DNA of 64,000 nt from Olivibacter sp. XZL3. Lineage in GTDB: Bacteria; Bacteroidota; Bacteroidia; Sphingobacteriales; Sphingobacteriaceae. The notes under the pieces are model-generated. The model worked only from the letters and a program-made list of their open reading frames with translations. It was not told the origin of the DNA and did no database searches. The stretch lies in assembly GCF_004368405.1 (NCBI RefSeq), contig NZ_SBJH01000064.1, positions 1 through 64,000 on the forward strand, written 5' to 3'. The translations under genes were made by a program, and so were the position numbers. Each line of letters opens with the position of its first letter. Within the stretch, counting starts at the first letter, position 1. Shown piece after piece: positions 26,135 through 34,249 of the stretch.

Positions 26135-27265
26135 TCATTTTATTTTCCTAAAAGCCGGCTTGGGTAACTCCAAGTGGCCCCTTAACGTATCGGCTTCATA
26201 CTCTTTGCGGAATATGCCTCGCTCTTGTAATATGGGAACAACCAATTCAATGAAATCCCGCAAACCGTGCGGATGATCCTACCGGAGAATCAACATATCG
26301 ATCGCACCTGCTTCATACCATTGCTGGACTTGGTCGGCAACTTTTTCGGCTGCTCCAAAAAATGCCGGGATTGGAATGCTGCTATTCGGGAGTAAGTTCG
26401 CCAGCTCCAAGTATTTATCGCGCGCTTCCTGCTCAGTCCGGCCTACAATCGGATTTTGCGATTGGGATATGATAAAGTCATCCGGTCGTCTGCCTTTTTC
26501 GATCAGAAGACGCCTTAGTTCATGGGCGATAGCCACCGATTCCTGCAGCGTACTGCCATGGGTAAACACACCGTCTGTATAGCTGGTTGCATGCTCCATA
26601 AAGGTGTAGGAGGTACCGGCAGTATAGAGCACCGGCCGCCCCTGCATGGAACGGCTAATATTTAGGGGGCCTTCAACCGAGAAATATTTACCACTGTAAT
26701 TCACCTTATGCATTTTATAGGGGTTTAAAAATATGCCGCTTCGTTTGTCACGAATAAAGGCATCATCCTCATATGTATCCCATAAACCCAATACGATCTC
26801 CATAAACTCCTTATTCATGGGATATTGGTCGGCTTTCCCCAGATGGCCGCGACTAAAATTCACCATGCCGCCCGGGTTGGAAGTTATGGCATTTAAGGAA
26901 GCACGGCCTTTGCTTATCTTGTCTAACGATAGAATCTGCCGAGCAACGCTATACGGATCGGCATAGGAAGTAGAAACGGTAGCCGATAAACCGATCGTTT
27001 TAGTGTGCATACTCAGGGCCGACATAATTGTAACACCTTCAAACATGCTGAGATAATGCGGAATGTTGCCCGGGCCGACGTGGCTGACATCAACCAAAAA
27101 CAGTGTATCAAATTTGGCTGACTCAGCCAGCTTTGCCTGTTGAATATAAAAATCGATGTTTTCGCTGGCATCCGATGGCATATCGGGATGCTGCCAGCCT
27201 ACATAATTCCAGCCCAGTCCGTCTATATTTGCCGCCAGCTTTAATTTTTTCCTTTTATTGCTCAT
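26135..27265 (-). pseudogene. NtaA/SnaA/DszA-type FMN monooxygenase interrupted by in-frame TAG
   Basis: A luciferase-like flavin monooxygenase of the NtaA/SnaA/SoxA group that would use FMNH2 and O2. From ATG 27265 it reads KLAANIDGLGWNYVGWQHPD, DTLFLVDVSHVGPGNIPHYL, ALSMHTKTIGLSATVSTSYADPY (in pieces), then GRPVLYTAGTS. It stops at TAG 26279-26281 after DMLILR. In the same frame the sequence continues DHPHGLRDFIELVVPILQER, GIFRKEYEADTLRGHLELP and ends at TGA 26135-26137. That is the expected family C-terminus. The frame is otherwise intact over 377 codons. It begins 1 nt after the neighbouring LLM gene stop. Confidence 0.8.
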
Positions 27266-27266
27266 C

Positions 27267-28295
27267 CTAAAGGGCGATTTGACTTTTCTCTTCATTGATG
27301 TCGTCCATCACCTCTTTAAAAAGTTTGATGGACTTAATACGATCTTCCACCTGATATGTAATAGTCACGGTGATAAGTTCATCCACTTGTGTGAGTTCTA
27401 TAAACTCTTTTATCTGCCTTTTCACCGTTTGCTTACTTCCTACAAAAGAGTACTTGAGCATTTGTGCCAAGGTGGGATGCTTTAACGCAGCCCGTAATTC
27501 GGAGGTCAAGGTAGTAGACGGCTGGACCCCTTCATGCACACCGGTCAGTACGCCGAAAAACATCCGAATGTGCGTTGTGAACAACCTTTCTGCTTCTTCA
27601 TCTGTATCAGCAACATAGATATTCGCCCCTGCTATGGTGTAAGGACTTTCCAAAAATTTGGAAGGTTGAAACTCCTGTTCGTAAATGCGCAAAGCATTAT
27701 GCAAATGAGTGGACGCAAAATGACTCGCAAAAGCATAAGGTAAGCCTAATTGCGCCGCAATATGCGCTCCATCGGTGCTCGACCCTAAAATGTAGAGCGG
27801 AACCTTCCGACCTTCCGCAACGGTGGCTCTAACTTTCGCCATTTTATTTTCTGTCGAAAAATACCGTTGGATTTTTCCAATTTCAATTGGAAAAGAATGC
27901 GCTGCCTCCATAAAATCAGAGCGAATGGCACGGGCAGTTTCATGATCGGTGCCAGGCGCTCGGCCGAGTCCGAGATCAATGCGGTCGGGGTACAAATGAG
28001 CCAAGGTGCCAAATTGCTCAGCAATGATCAAAGGCGAATGATTGGGAAGCATAATACCGCCCGACCCGACCCTAATTTTGAAAGTATTTTCGGCTATATA
28101 TCCAATAAGCAGCGAAGTTGCGCTACTACCTATGAATTCAGCATTATGATGTTCGGCGAGCCAAAAACGTTTGTAATTAAGGCTTTCCGCCTGCTTGGCT
28201 ACTTCCAAGGAATCGCTTAGCGTCTGTTTAATGGTTCCGTCTTTGGGAACATTGGCCAATTCCAAAATAGAATAAGCTATATCTTGATTTTTCAT
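27267..28295 (-). CDS. LLM-class flavin-dependent oxidoreductase
   Basis: A 342-residue luciferase-like monooxygenase (alkanal/MsnO8-like group) using reduced FMN. Typical segments are YSILELANVPKDGTIKQTLSDS, KRFWLAEHHNAEFIGSSA, GGIMLPNHSPLIIAEQFGTLAHLYPDRIDLGLGRAPG (seen as RIDLGLGRAPGTD) and VPLYILGSSTDGAHIAAQLG. ATG 28295 is chosen over an upstream ATG at 28337, because homology begins at KNQDIAYS and the upstream one falls beside the operator. A minus-strand TAACTTTG (28322-28329) is a good -7 element, and an HxlR-type palindrome covers its -33 region. It heads the operon with the broken monooxygenase and the F420-type reductase. Confidence 0.9.
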   Translation of the reverse strand: MKNQDIAYSILELANVPKDGTIKQTLSDSLEVAKQAESLNYKRFWLAEHHNAEFIGSSATSLLIGYIAENTFKIRVGSGGIMLPNHSPLIIAEQFGTLAHLYPDRIDLGLGRAPGTDHETARAIRSDFMEAAHSFPIEIGKIQRYFSTENKMAKVRATVAEGRKVPLYILGSSTDGAHIAAQLGLPYAFASHFASTHLHNALRIYEQEFQPSKFLESPYTIAGANIYVADTDEEAERLFTTHIRMFFGVLTGVHEGVQPSTTLTSELRAALKHPTLAQMLKYSFVGSKQTVKRQIKEFIELTQVDELITVTITYQVEDRIKSIKLFKEVMDDINEEKSQIAL

Positions 28296-28339
28296 TTCTT
28301 GTATTTTCAGAAAGATTCTTGCAAAGTTAAGGCACACGA

Positions 28340-28374
28340 ACTTTCTTTTGTATAGTACTTTCCCAAAAGAAAGT
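28340..28374. promoter_or_regulatory. HxlR-type operator, site 1 (perfect 11-bp palindromic arms)
   Basis: ACTTTCTTTTG (28340-28350) and CAAAAGAAAGT (28364-28374) are exact inverted arms around a 13-nt spacer. The site lies just upstream of the -7 box for the LLM oxidoreductase operon. A bound dimer would block that promoter. An almost identical site lies at 28447-28481. Confidence 0.65.
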
Positions 28375-28446
28375 AAAAAAGATGGAATAATGACCCTATA
28401 TGGACATATGTCTGTTAAGGAATCATTTGCAAACTCAGGATAAAAG

Positions 28447-28481
28447 ACTTTCCTTTGTATAGTTCTTACCTAAAAGAAAGT
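28447..28481. promoter_or_regulatory. HxlR-type operator, site 2
   Basis: ACTTTCCTTTG (28447-28457) and TAAAAGAAAGT (28471-28481) have the same 11/13/11 geometry as site 1, and the spacers are alike (TATAGTnCTTnCC). It ends 16 nt before the HxlR start codon, which suggests autoregulation together with control of the divergent operon. The centres are 107 bp apart, close to ten helical turns. Confidence 0.65.
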
Positions 28482-28497
28482 TCATTCAATAAAGGAT

Positions 28498-28863
28498 ATG
28501 GCTGTAAAAAAAGAGTATTGCGATTGTCTGAATACGGTGAAGCCTGTACGGGATGCACTCGACGTGATTAATGGCAAATGGAAATTGCCGATCATCATTT
28601 CTGTGGGCGTAGGCAATGACCGCTTCACCGATATTCAGGACAGTATTCCCGGTATCACGCCGAAGGTTTTGGCAAAAGAGCTGAAAGATTTGGAACAACA
28701 CCGCCTGATTAAACGACATATTGTAGAAGAATACCCTGTAAAGATTTCATATAAATTGGAACCTTATGCCGACACTTTAACTCCCATCATCTATGCACTG
28801 AAAGATTGGGGACTAAACCACCGCGCAAAAATTCTGGAAAGGGATAAATCAAGTACGGGATAG
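28498..28863 (+). CDS. HxlR-family transcriptional regulator (copy 3)
   Basis: A 121-residue HxlR winged-helix protein. It carries the N-terminal conserved Cys (YCDCLNTVKPVRDALDVINGKWKLPIIISV), the recognition helix region TDIQDSIPGITPKVLAKELKDLEQHRLI and the wing PVKISYKLEPYADTL. The Cys is the usual redox or electrophile sensor in DUF24 proteins such as YodB. It diverges from the flavin-dependent oxidoreductase operon, and the shared 200-bp region holds two near-identical palindromes. It is very likely the repressor of that operon and of itself. Confidence 0.93.
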   Translation: MAVKKEYCDCLNTVKPVRDALDVINGKWKLPIIISVGVGNDRFTDIQDSIPGITPKVLAKELKDLEQHRLIKRHIVEEYPVKISYKLEPYADTLTPIIYALKDWGLNHRAKILERDKSSTG

Positions 28864-29004
28864 CGGAAGCTCGGTTCTATGGCGCGAGTATGGGAAGCCC
28901 CACTAGGAAAACAAGAAAATATAACTTGATGTATAGCCGCATATCTTCCTATTTATTGGTTTCTGCTTTAATGAAAAACAGATTATTCCAACCTAAGTTT
29001 AAAG

Positions 29005-29335
29005 AGATGTTAAATCCGTTGACATAACTTGCGAAGCCCTAGCCAGCTGAGTCTGTTTCCCAACGAAAACTTCTTCGGCCCTACTTTTTATGAGTGCTAA
29101 TTCTTTCGGATTCAAATAGCCGAATTCCAATAAAAAATCCAATAATCGTTCATATGCGAAAGTTAGGGGTTTCTTTTAATAGGAGCTCCGACCGATATCC
29201 GCGGCGCTTTTAAAAAGAATTGCTCCGGAAGCAGGTAGTCTTACATGGCGTCGACGAGCTATTCGAATGAATTGATCTTTTCACGCACTGCGCCGACAGA
29301 AAATTTGTCAATTTTTCGCCTTTTCATCGTTACAC
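29005..29335 (-). pseudogene. Coding relics on the minus strand, partly Crp/Fnr-like
   Basis: Between the HxlR and GlxA genes the minus strand holds broken frames. One, about 29160 down to 29007, reads TFAYERLLDFLLEFGYLNPK, ELALIKSRAEEVFVGKQTQL and ARASQVM; the latter part resembles the start of a Crp/Fnr cyclic-nucleotide-binding domain. Another, starting at ATG near 29327, reads MKRRKIDKFSVGAVREKINSFE and has stops soon after; I do not recognise it. No intact gene is present in 28864-29329. Confidence 0.35.
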
Positions 29336-30307
29336 CTCATTGGTCACCCTTGCAAACTTATTCCGGTACTCAATTGGCGTAAGCCCTGTGATCTTTTTAA
29401 AAATATCTCTAAATGCCTTCGTATCGGTATAACCTACGTCAAACATGGTTTCAGTTACATTCTTCCTTGATGCTTCGAAAAACTTCTTAGCGGCTTCTAT
29501 TCGGACTCGTTGTATATACTCTACGGCGGTATTGTTGGTCGCTTCTTTAAATTTTCTTTCAAATGTTCTACGGCTGGTGTTAATTAAGTTTGCCAAAGTT
29601 TCTATCGTTATTTTATTGTGATAGTGTTCTTCGATGTAATCCTGTACTTTCTTAATATCATCATCGCGGTGGTTTCTTTGACCCTTAAATATCGCGAACT
29701 GAGATTGACTATCCCTGCCGATATCCAACGCAAAATATTTTGAAATCATTATTGCTGTTTCTCTATCAGCAAACTTTTCAACCAGGTATAATATCAAATT
29801 CCATAAACTGCTTGCCCCGCCGCTACTGTAAATATTATCATGTTCTGTTATGATAGCGCCGTATTCTACTTCTACATTGGGGTACCTCTCTTTAAATTCG
29901 TTAATATGTGCCCAATGCGTCGAGCATTTTTTACCGTTGAGCAAACCCGTTTCAGCTAAAAGGAAAGCACCGATACATAAACTGGCAATGCTTGCACCTT
30001 TCTCGTGCAACTTTTTAAAATAAGGTATGGCTTCTGCATTAGCCTGGACTCCTTTTGCGGTATCGCCGAACACCGGCGGTATGATAAGCAAGTCGGTTTC
30101 GCTCACCTCTTTAAGCAGCCTATTGGTCTTTATTGTGTATTCGCCGTTATTAGCAGGCACATAATCTTTTAAACCTACATACTCAACGTGGAAAATGGGC
30201 GGTTTTCCAAATGCGGTTAAAAACTCATTGGCCGTATTAAAGGTTCTGAATGGCGGTGTAACGGCCTCAATTACCCCATACTCCGGTACAAAAACAGAAA
30301 TTTTCAT
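29330..30307 (-). CDS. GlxA-family transcriptional regulator (DJ-1/PfpI plus AraC HTH)
   Basis: A 325-residue regulator with an N-terminal class I glutamine-amidotransferase-like DJ-1/PfpI domain (about 1-190). Its nucleophile-elbow-type ASLCIGAFLLAETGLLNG motif includes a Cys near residue 112. The C-terminal AraC domain (about 215-318) shows ITIETLANLINTSRRTFERKF and MFDVGYTDTKAFRDIFKKITGLTPIEYR. It diverges from the SRPBCC/DoxX genes across a 141-bp intergenic region, and probably controls them. The amidotransferase-like domain in this family is thought to sense ligands and is usually not catalytic. Confidence 0.93.
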   Translation of the reverse strand: MKISVFVPEYGVIEAVTPPFRTFNTANEFLTAFGKPPIFHVEYVGLKDYVPANNGEYTIKTNRLLKEVSETDLLIIPPVFGDTAKGVQANAEAIPYFKKLHEKGASIASLCIGAFLLAETGLLNGKKCSTHWAHINEFKERYPNVEVEYGAIITEHDNIYSSGGASSLWNLILYLVEKFADRETAIMISKYFALDIGRDSQSQFAIFKGQRNHRDDDIKKVQDYIEEHYHNKITIETLANLINTSRRTFERKFKEATNNTAVEYIQRVRIEAAKKFFEASRKNVTETMFDVGYTDTKAFRDIFKKITGLTPIEYRNKFARVTNEV

Positions 30308-30405
30308 TAATAATTGGTATTAAGCCGCAAGATATAAATTAGTTTTGTCATAATTCACCCCTAAAGTTGTCATTTTCACAACAGTCCCGATCTTCAATTC
30401 TATTG

Positions 30406-30413
30406 TAATTTTG
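30406..30413 (+). promoter_or_regulatory. -7 element TAATTTTG upstream of the SRPBCC gene
   Basis: The 8-mer fits the Bacteroidota TAnnTTTG -7 consensus and would start transcription about 30 nt before ATG 30449. No convincing -33 TTTG is seen, so activator help, perhaps from the GlxA-type protein, is possible. Confidence 0.4.
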
Positions 30414-30448
30414 AATTATAAATTTTTTCAACAACAAAATCGAACAGA

Positions 30449-30870
30449 ATGGCACAAGCAACAAAAATCACAGTAGAAGCAACAGCAAATGCTCCCGTCG
30501 CAAAAGTTTGGACAACATGGAATACACCGAGTGACATTATGCAATGGAACACGCCTGACCCGAGCTGGCATACGTCAAGTAGTGAAAACGACCTGCGGGT
30601 TGGCGGCAAATTTAAAATAGAATGGAAGCAAAAGATGGCAGCTTCGGTTTCGACTTTGAAGGTGTTTATGACAAGGTGGAACTGTATAAGGAAATCACTT
30701 ATACCATGGCCGATGGAAGAAAGGTAACCACCCTGTTCACAGAGCAGCATGGTAAAACAAATATAGAAACTCAATTTGATGCTGAAACAGAAAACGACCC
30801 AGCGTTTCAGAAACAAGGATGGCAAGCCATCTTGAACAATTTTGTAAAATATGTTGAATCCATTGATTAA
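30449..30870 (+). pseudogene. SRPBCC (AHSA1-like) domain protein, frameshifted
   Basis: The START/Bet v1-like fold of the AHSA1 group is split into two frames. The first, from ATG 30449, gives TKITVEATANAPVAKVWTTW, NTPSDIMQWNTPDPSWHTS and DLRVGGKFKI. The second frame, from about 30620, continues as MEAKDGSFGFDFEGVYDKVE and ITYTMADGRKVTTLFTEQ, ending with GWQAILNNFVKYVESID. Homologues read GGKF-x-x-RMEAKDG without a break. The shift is within AAATTTAAAATAGAATGG at about 30609-30626 and fits loss of one base. The domain binds hydrophobic ligands in relatives. A DoxX-type gene follows after 20 nt. Confidence 0.82.
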
Positions 30871-30890
30871 CAACCCTTAAAACTAACAAA

Positions 30891-31289
30891 ATGAGGAAAA
30901 CTAAAATAATCTTTTGGGTGGCAACTACCATCATTATACTTTGGGAAGGTATAATGCCACTTGGCACCCTGCTGTTTGCACCACAGTATGTAAATGCAGG
31001 GACAAAACCTTTGGGCTATCCTGATTACTTTGCCTACACGCTTATCATCTGTAAGATACTTGGCGTTTTAGCAATTTCCTTCCCTAAAACGCCAAGTAAG
31101 CTAAAGGAGTGGGCTTACGCCGGGCTCACTTTCAATTTGATCTTTGCATTCATCAGTCATGTATCTGTAGATAAAAACGTTGGGTATATGCTGATGCCGA
31201 TTGTAGTGCTGGGCATTCTTGCAGTCTCTTACGTCTATAACTACAAATCCGAATTAATGACTAAGACCGATTATCATGTGCTAACCTAG
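30891..31289 (+). CDS. DoxX-like small membrane protein
   Basis: A 132-residue protein with four membrane segments typical of the DoxX family: IIFWVATTIIILWEGIMPLG, the loop with PLGYPDYFAYTLIICKILGVLAI, WAYAGLTFNLIFAFISHV, and MLMPIVVLGILAVSYVYNY. The PDYFAY motif is characteristic of a Bacteroidota subgroup. Function is not established; members are linked to redox or thiol stress in other bacteria. It follows the SRPBCC gene by 20 nt, an arrangement seen frequently, so they are probably co-transcribed. Confidence 0.88.
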   Translation: MRKTKIIFWVATTIIILWEGIMPLGTLLFAPQYVNAGTKPLGYPDYFAYTLIICKILGVLAISFPKTPSKLKEWAYAGLTFNLIFAFISHVSVDKNVGYMLMPIVVLGILAVSYVYNYKSELMTKTDYHVLT

Positions 31290-31318
31290 TAAATGAAATT
31301 CTTGAGGTCTTATCTAAT

Positions 31319-31720
31319 ATGATTAACCATACCCGTAGCCGATCAGTAAATGCCGTCTTCATTACGTTTTCCGGTAATTGCAGAAAAGCCCTCACTTATT
31401 ACCAAAGCTGCTTTGGAGGCGAACTGCAATTTGAAACATTTGATAAAGACCTACATGGTTATGCGCAAATCCCTATCATTGTTGGGTCGCTGGTTTCCGA
31501 TAGCCTTATTATTTATGGTACCGACTTGGTACACAATGAAGGACGAATACTTGGGAACTATATGTCTATCTTTCTATTGTGTGCCAATACGCATGATAGG
31601 AAGGTACTTATTGAAAAGCTGCTATCAAATAAAGGAGAGCGCTCCGCCAAGCATTACGATGAGCAACAACTCGTTGAAGTAACGGATGCTTTTGATGTTA
31701 GGTGGGTACTGGGTGTTTAG
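31319..31720 (+). CDS. VOC-family protein (PhnB-like)
   Basis: A 133-residue vicinal-oxygen-chelate protein. It shows NAVFITFSGNCRKALTYYQSCFGGELQFETF, the common PhnB-type opening (recognised as FSGNCRKALTYYQ), then SDSLIIYGTDLVHNEG and ANTHDRKVLIEKLL. The C-terminal FDVRWVLGV corresponds to the usual D-x-F-G-V-x-W-x-L/V end. The substrate is unknown. It follows the DoxX-like gene by 29 nt on the same strand and ends 71 nt short of the convergent transporter gene. Confidence 0.85.
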   Translation: MINHTRSRSVNAVFITFSGNCRKALTYYQSCFGGELQFETFDKDLHGYAQIPIIVGSLVSDSLIIYGTDLVHNEGRILGNYMSIFLLCANTHDRKVLIEKLLSNKGERSAKHYDEQQLVEVTDAFDVRWVLGV

Positions 31721-31791
31721 GCCTCCAAACAATACTCCCGCCGAGCAGAAGAAGTGGATGATTTGGTACAGGACATCTAGCTAAAGTCCGC

Positions 31792-32688
31792 TTAGCTTGT
31801 CAGTGAGATATTCTTTTTCCTCCCATACAGATAGGCGATGTTGAAAATCACGACCGCCATAAAGATCATTCCAAAGGCAATAATCTGTACCGTATTGATC
31901 GGCTCCTTATAATAGAGAACCGCCAATAAGAAACTGATAATGGGATTTAAGTACAGCAGGGTACCGACAATGGAAGAATCCAAGCCTTTTAAGGCATAGA
32001 TATTGAGGAACAGCGGAATAATAGTATAGCCCACTGCAATGATGGCAACAAAGCTATAGAAGGTGGTTGTTTTCGGAACGGTAGTATCAATAACCGTTAG
32101 GATCGGAAGCAACAGAATGGTGCTCACAATGATGTGAATGCTGAGCGTAAAGAATTTGTCGAGCTGAAATTTGTTTTTTTGGAGTACCAGGTAAATCGCA
32201 TACGACACGGCAATCACCATGCTGTAAATGAGATCCATAAAATGGCCGTAGGCAAGGATAAGGCAGCTGATCACGCTTAATAATACGGCAAACCATTGCC
32301 CTTTGTTCAACTTCTCGTGTAAGAAAAGGCTGGCCAGAACGGTCGTTAAGATGGGGCATAGCAGATACGCCAAAGAGGTGGCGTTGACACTCACTGCGTT
32401 CATCACGTAGATAAACGAGAACCAATTCAATCCGAGCATAACGGCGCTGAAAAGTACGTTCAGCGCTAGCTTCACCCTCTCCTTTCTGCTCGTTGTTTTG
32501 AGATAACGCACACTGACAGCGGTTTGCTTCCTTCTAAAAATCAAACAGACTGCAATGATGCTGATCGCGGCAAAGATAACCCGGTGAATAAGAACGTCCA
32601 AAGCCTCATAAGCACTTAAAGGTCTTAATACCAATGCGAAAGTACCCCAGATTGCAAAGGCTAATATGGCAGATAGATAATGTTTCAT
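31792..32688 (-). CDS. EamA-family (drug/metabolite) transporter, RarD-like
   Basis: A 298-residue inner-membrane protein with about ten hydrophobic segments arranged as two EamA repeats (about 4-135 and 150-290). Typical EamA sequence is seen in IWGTFALVLRPL, YVMNAVSVNATSLAYLLCPILTTVLASLFLHEKL and LKGLDSSIVGTLLYLNPIISFLLAVLYYKEPI. The overall layout resembles RarD-type permeases, whose substrates are poorly defined. No adjacent regulator is present. The frame and length are intact. Confidence 0.9.
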   Translation of the reverse strand: MKHYLSAILAFAIWGTFALVLRPLSAYEALDVLIHRVIFAAISIIAVCLIFRRKQTAVSVRYLKTTSRKERVKLALNVLFSAVMLGLNWFSFIYVMNAVSVNATSLAYLLCPILTTVLASLFLHEKLNKGQWFAVLLSVISCLILAYGHFMDLIYSMVIAVSYAIYLVLQKNKFQLDKFFTLSIHIIVSTILLLPILTVIDTTVPKTTTFYSFVAIIAVGYTIIPLFLNIYALKGLDSSIVGTLLYLNPIISFLLAVLYYKEPINTVQIIAFGMIFMAVVIFNIAYLYGRKKNISLTS

Positions 32689-32875
32689 GAAGGTATAATA
32701 GCCACTACTTTATCTGACAGCTAATGGCTCTAAAAACTGTCTTTGTTCGGACGAATATACTCCATTTTATTCAAAGTCGACAGCCGCATTTTGTAGGCTT
32801 AGCAAATTTAGGCCACCGCCCCTCGCGGTTGCCGACTACATGTCAGGAGCCGTTGAATATAACGTAAAGCAGCAG

Positions 32876-33230
32876 CTACACGGGTTCAATATCCATTCTT
32901 CGCAACAGACCTTCTTGTAATAAGATAAACATGCTTTACTATTCCATCAAATAACACGTTGTCTTGCAAATCCTTTACTATTTGGTGAACCCTCACTTCA
33001 AGTGTTCCATCTTGTCTTTTTACTAATCCCGTTGGTTCTACTTTTGGATTTATTTCCGACCACTGCCTTGTCCAATATCTACGTATCTCATCGTGTCCAT
33101 TTACATAACCGCCTTCAAAGGCTTTTGGCCACTCTACATCTGGATGAAATGTTGAATGTGCGGAATCAATGTCCCTTGAGTTGAAAGTTGAATATGCTTT
33201 TCTAACTAATTTCTGGATCCGAATATCCAT
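32876..33230 (-). pseudogene. NTF2/SnoaL-like protein with C-terminal frameshift
   Basis: The NTF2-like fold is clear from ATG 33230: IQKLVRKAYSTFNSRDIDSA, HPDVEWPKAFEGGYVNGHDE, IRRYWTRQWSEINPKVEP, then FDGIVKHVY. At that point the current frame turns into LITRRSVAKNGY and stops at 32886. The neighbouring frame gives QEGLLRRMDIEPV and stops at 32876, which is the ending expected for this family. A one-base change near 32915-32920 explains it. The effect on folding would be loss of the last beta-strand. Confidence 0.75.
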
Positions 33231-33279
33231 ATTTCTTGTCTTATTCTATTGTTTATTCGTTTCGGACTTCTACCGCATC

Positions 33280-33507
33280 TCAGGTGTCAATGGAAAATCG
33301 ACAGAAATCCTGTTTCAAATGGATTTGATTAACCAGCCGCTTAAATACCGATTTGGTAAAACGCACAAAAGTACTCTTTTCTTTATCGTATCCCACCCAA
33401 TCAGAAGTGTTCACAAATCTACAGCTGGGCGCCCCTTGGACGTTACCCTTTACCAAGGTGTATCGTTCTGGATTTTGTTCATATATTTCTGCGGTAATCT
33501 TATTCAT
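33280..33507 (-). CDS. Hypothetical 75-aa protein
   Basis: An intact small frame with protein-like composition: NKITAEIYEQNPERYTLVKG, CRFVNTSDWVGYDKEKSTF and VRFTKSVFKRLVN. It has no signal peptide or membrane segment, and I do not recognise the family. It lies between the broken NTF2-like gene (same strand) and the Rrf2 gene (opposite strand). It may be a conserved small protein or the remains of a larger one. Confidence 0.4.
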   Translation of the reverse strand: MNKITAEIYEQNPERYTLVKGNVQGAPSCRFVNTSDWVGYDKEKSTFVRFTKSVFKRLVNQIHLKQDFCRFSIDT

Positions 33508-33674
33508 CGCGTTTCTCTTTATATCAGTAATTCAATTTCTTGACCGTCTTAGTCGGGTGAGACATAGATTCCTTACATTTTTAATTACGTTAACTGTAAA
33601 CGCTTTGGTGACCACCCTATCAACCAGCTGGTTTCGGAGGCTTTTGTTAAAAAATCAAAATAAGTTCAATAAAA

Positions 33675-33705
33675 TTTGGAAACAAAACTTTATTAGTTAC
33701 ATTTG
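33675..33705 (+). promoter_or_regulatory. Promoter of the Rrf2 regulator gene
   Basis: TTTG (33675-33678) and TACATTTG (33698-33705) are separated by 19 bp and fit the Bacteroidota -33/-7 consensus well. Transcription would start about 10 nt before ATG 33723. Confidence 0.65.
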
Positions 33706-33722
33706 CGTTGTAAGTATTTATT

Positions 33723-34160
33723 ATGAAAGCGGATACGAAATTTGCAACAGCCATTCACATATGCCTTTATCTGCAGTATAGGGGAGAAAAGCTTCTCTCT
33801 TCGCAGGAAATGGCTGCAAGTGTGGACACGAATCCGGTCGTAATTAGGCGGGTACTTGCTGATCTGCGCAAAAAAGATATTGTCGGCAGTGTTGCGGGCA
33901 GCCAGGGTGGTTTCTATCTGAAAAGATCGATTGATAAAATAAACCTATGGGACATCTACCAAGCAGTAAATGACAGAGAGCTCTTTCAAAGGCCTAAAGT
34001 GAACGAGGAATGCCCAGTGAGCAGCAATCTGGCACACCTGTTAAAGTTGCCGTTTCAAACGGCAGAACAGGGCATGCGGCCGGGCCTCGAAAAAATAACA
34101 GTGTCAGCACTCTATGCCGAGCTGAAAGATATATTAAAGACATCATCTAAATTCTGTTAA
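33723..34160 (+). CDS. Rrf2-family transcriptional regulator
   Basis: A 145-residue Rrf2 winged-helix protein. It has the N-terminal DTKFATAIHICLYLQYRGEKLLSSQEMAASVDTNPVVIRRVLADLRKKDIV helix-turn-helix (quoted in part as SSQEMAASVDTNPVVIRRVL) and the wing VGSVAGSQGGFYLKRSIDKINLWDIY. Only one Cys is in the usual cluster region (NEECPVSSN), so it lacks the three-Cys Fe-S site of IscR/NsrR and resembles YwnA/CymR-type members. It is followed by a DUF417 membrane-protein gene 89 nt downstream, which it may control. Confidence 0.92.
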   Translation: MKADTKFATAIHICLYLQYRGEKLLSSQEMAASVDTNPVVIRRVLADLRKKDIVGSVAGSQGGFYLKRSIDKINLWDIYQAVNDRELFQRPKVNEECPVSSNLAHLLKLPFQTAEQGMRPGLEKITVSALYAELKDILKTSSKFC

Positions 34161-34249
34161 TAGTCCGCGCACGATATATATCAGGATTTTTTTATTATAG
34201 ACAACTGTAACAAATAAAGTTTTATTTAACATTTTAAAAATCAAAAATC

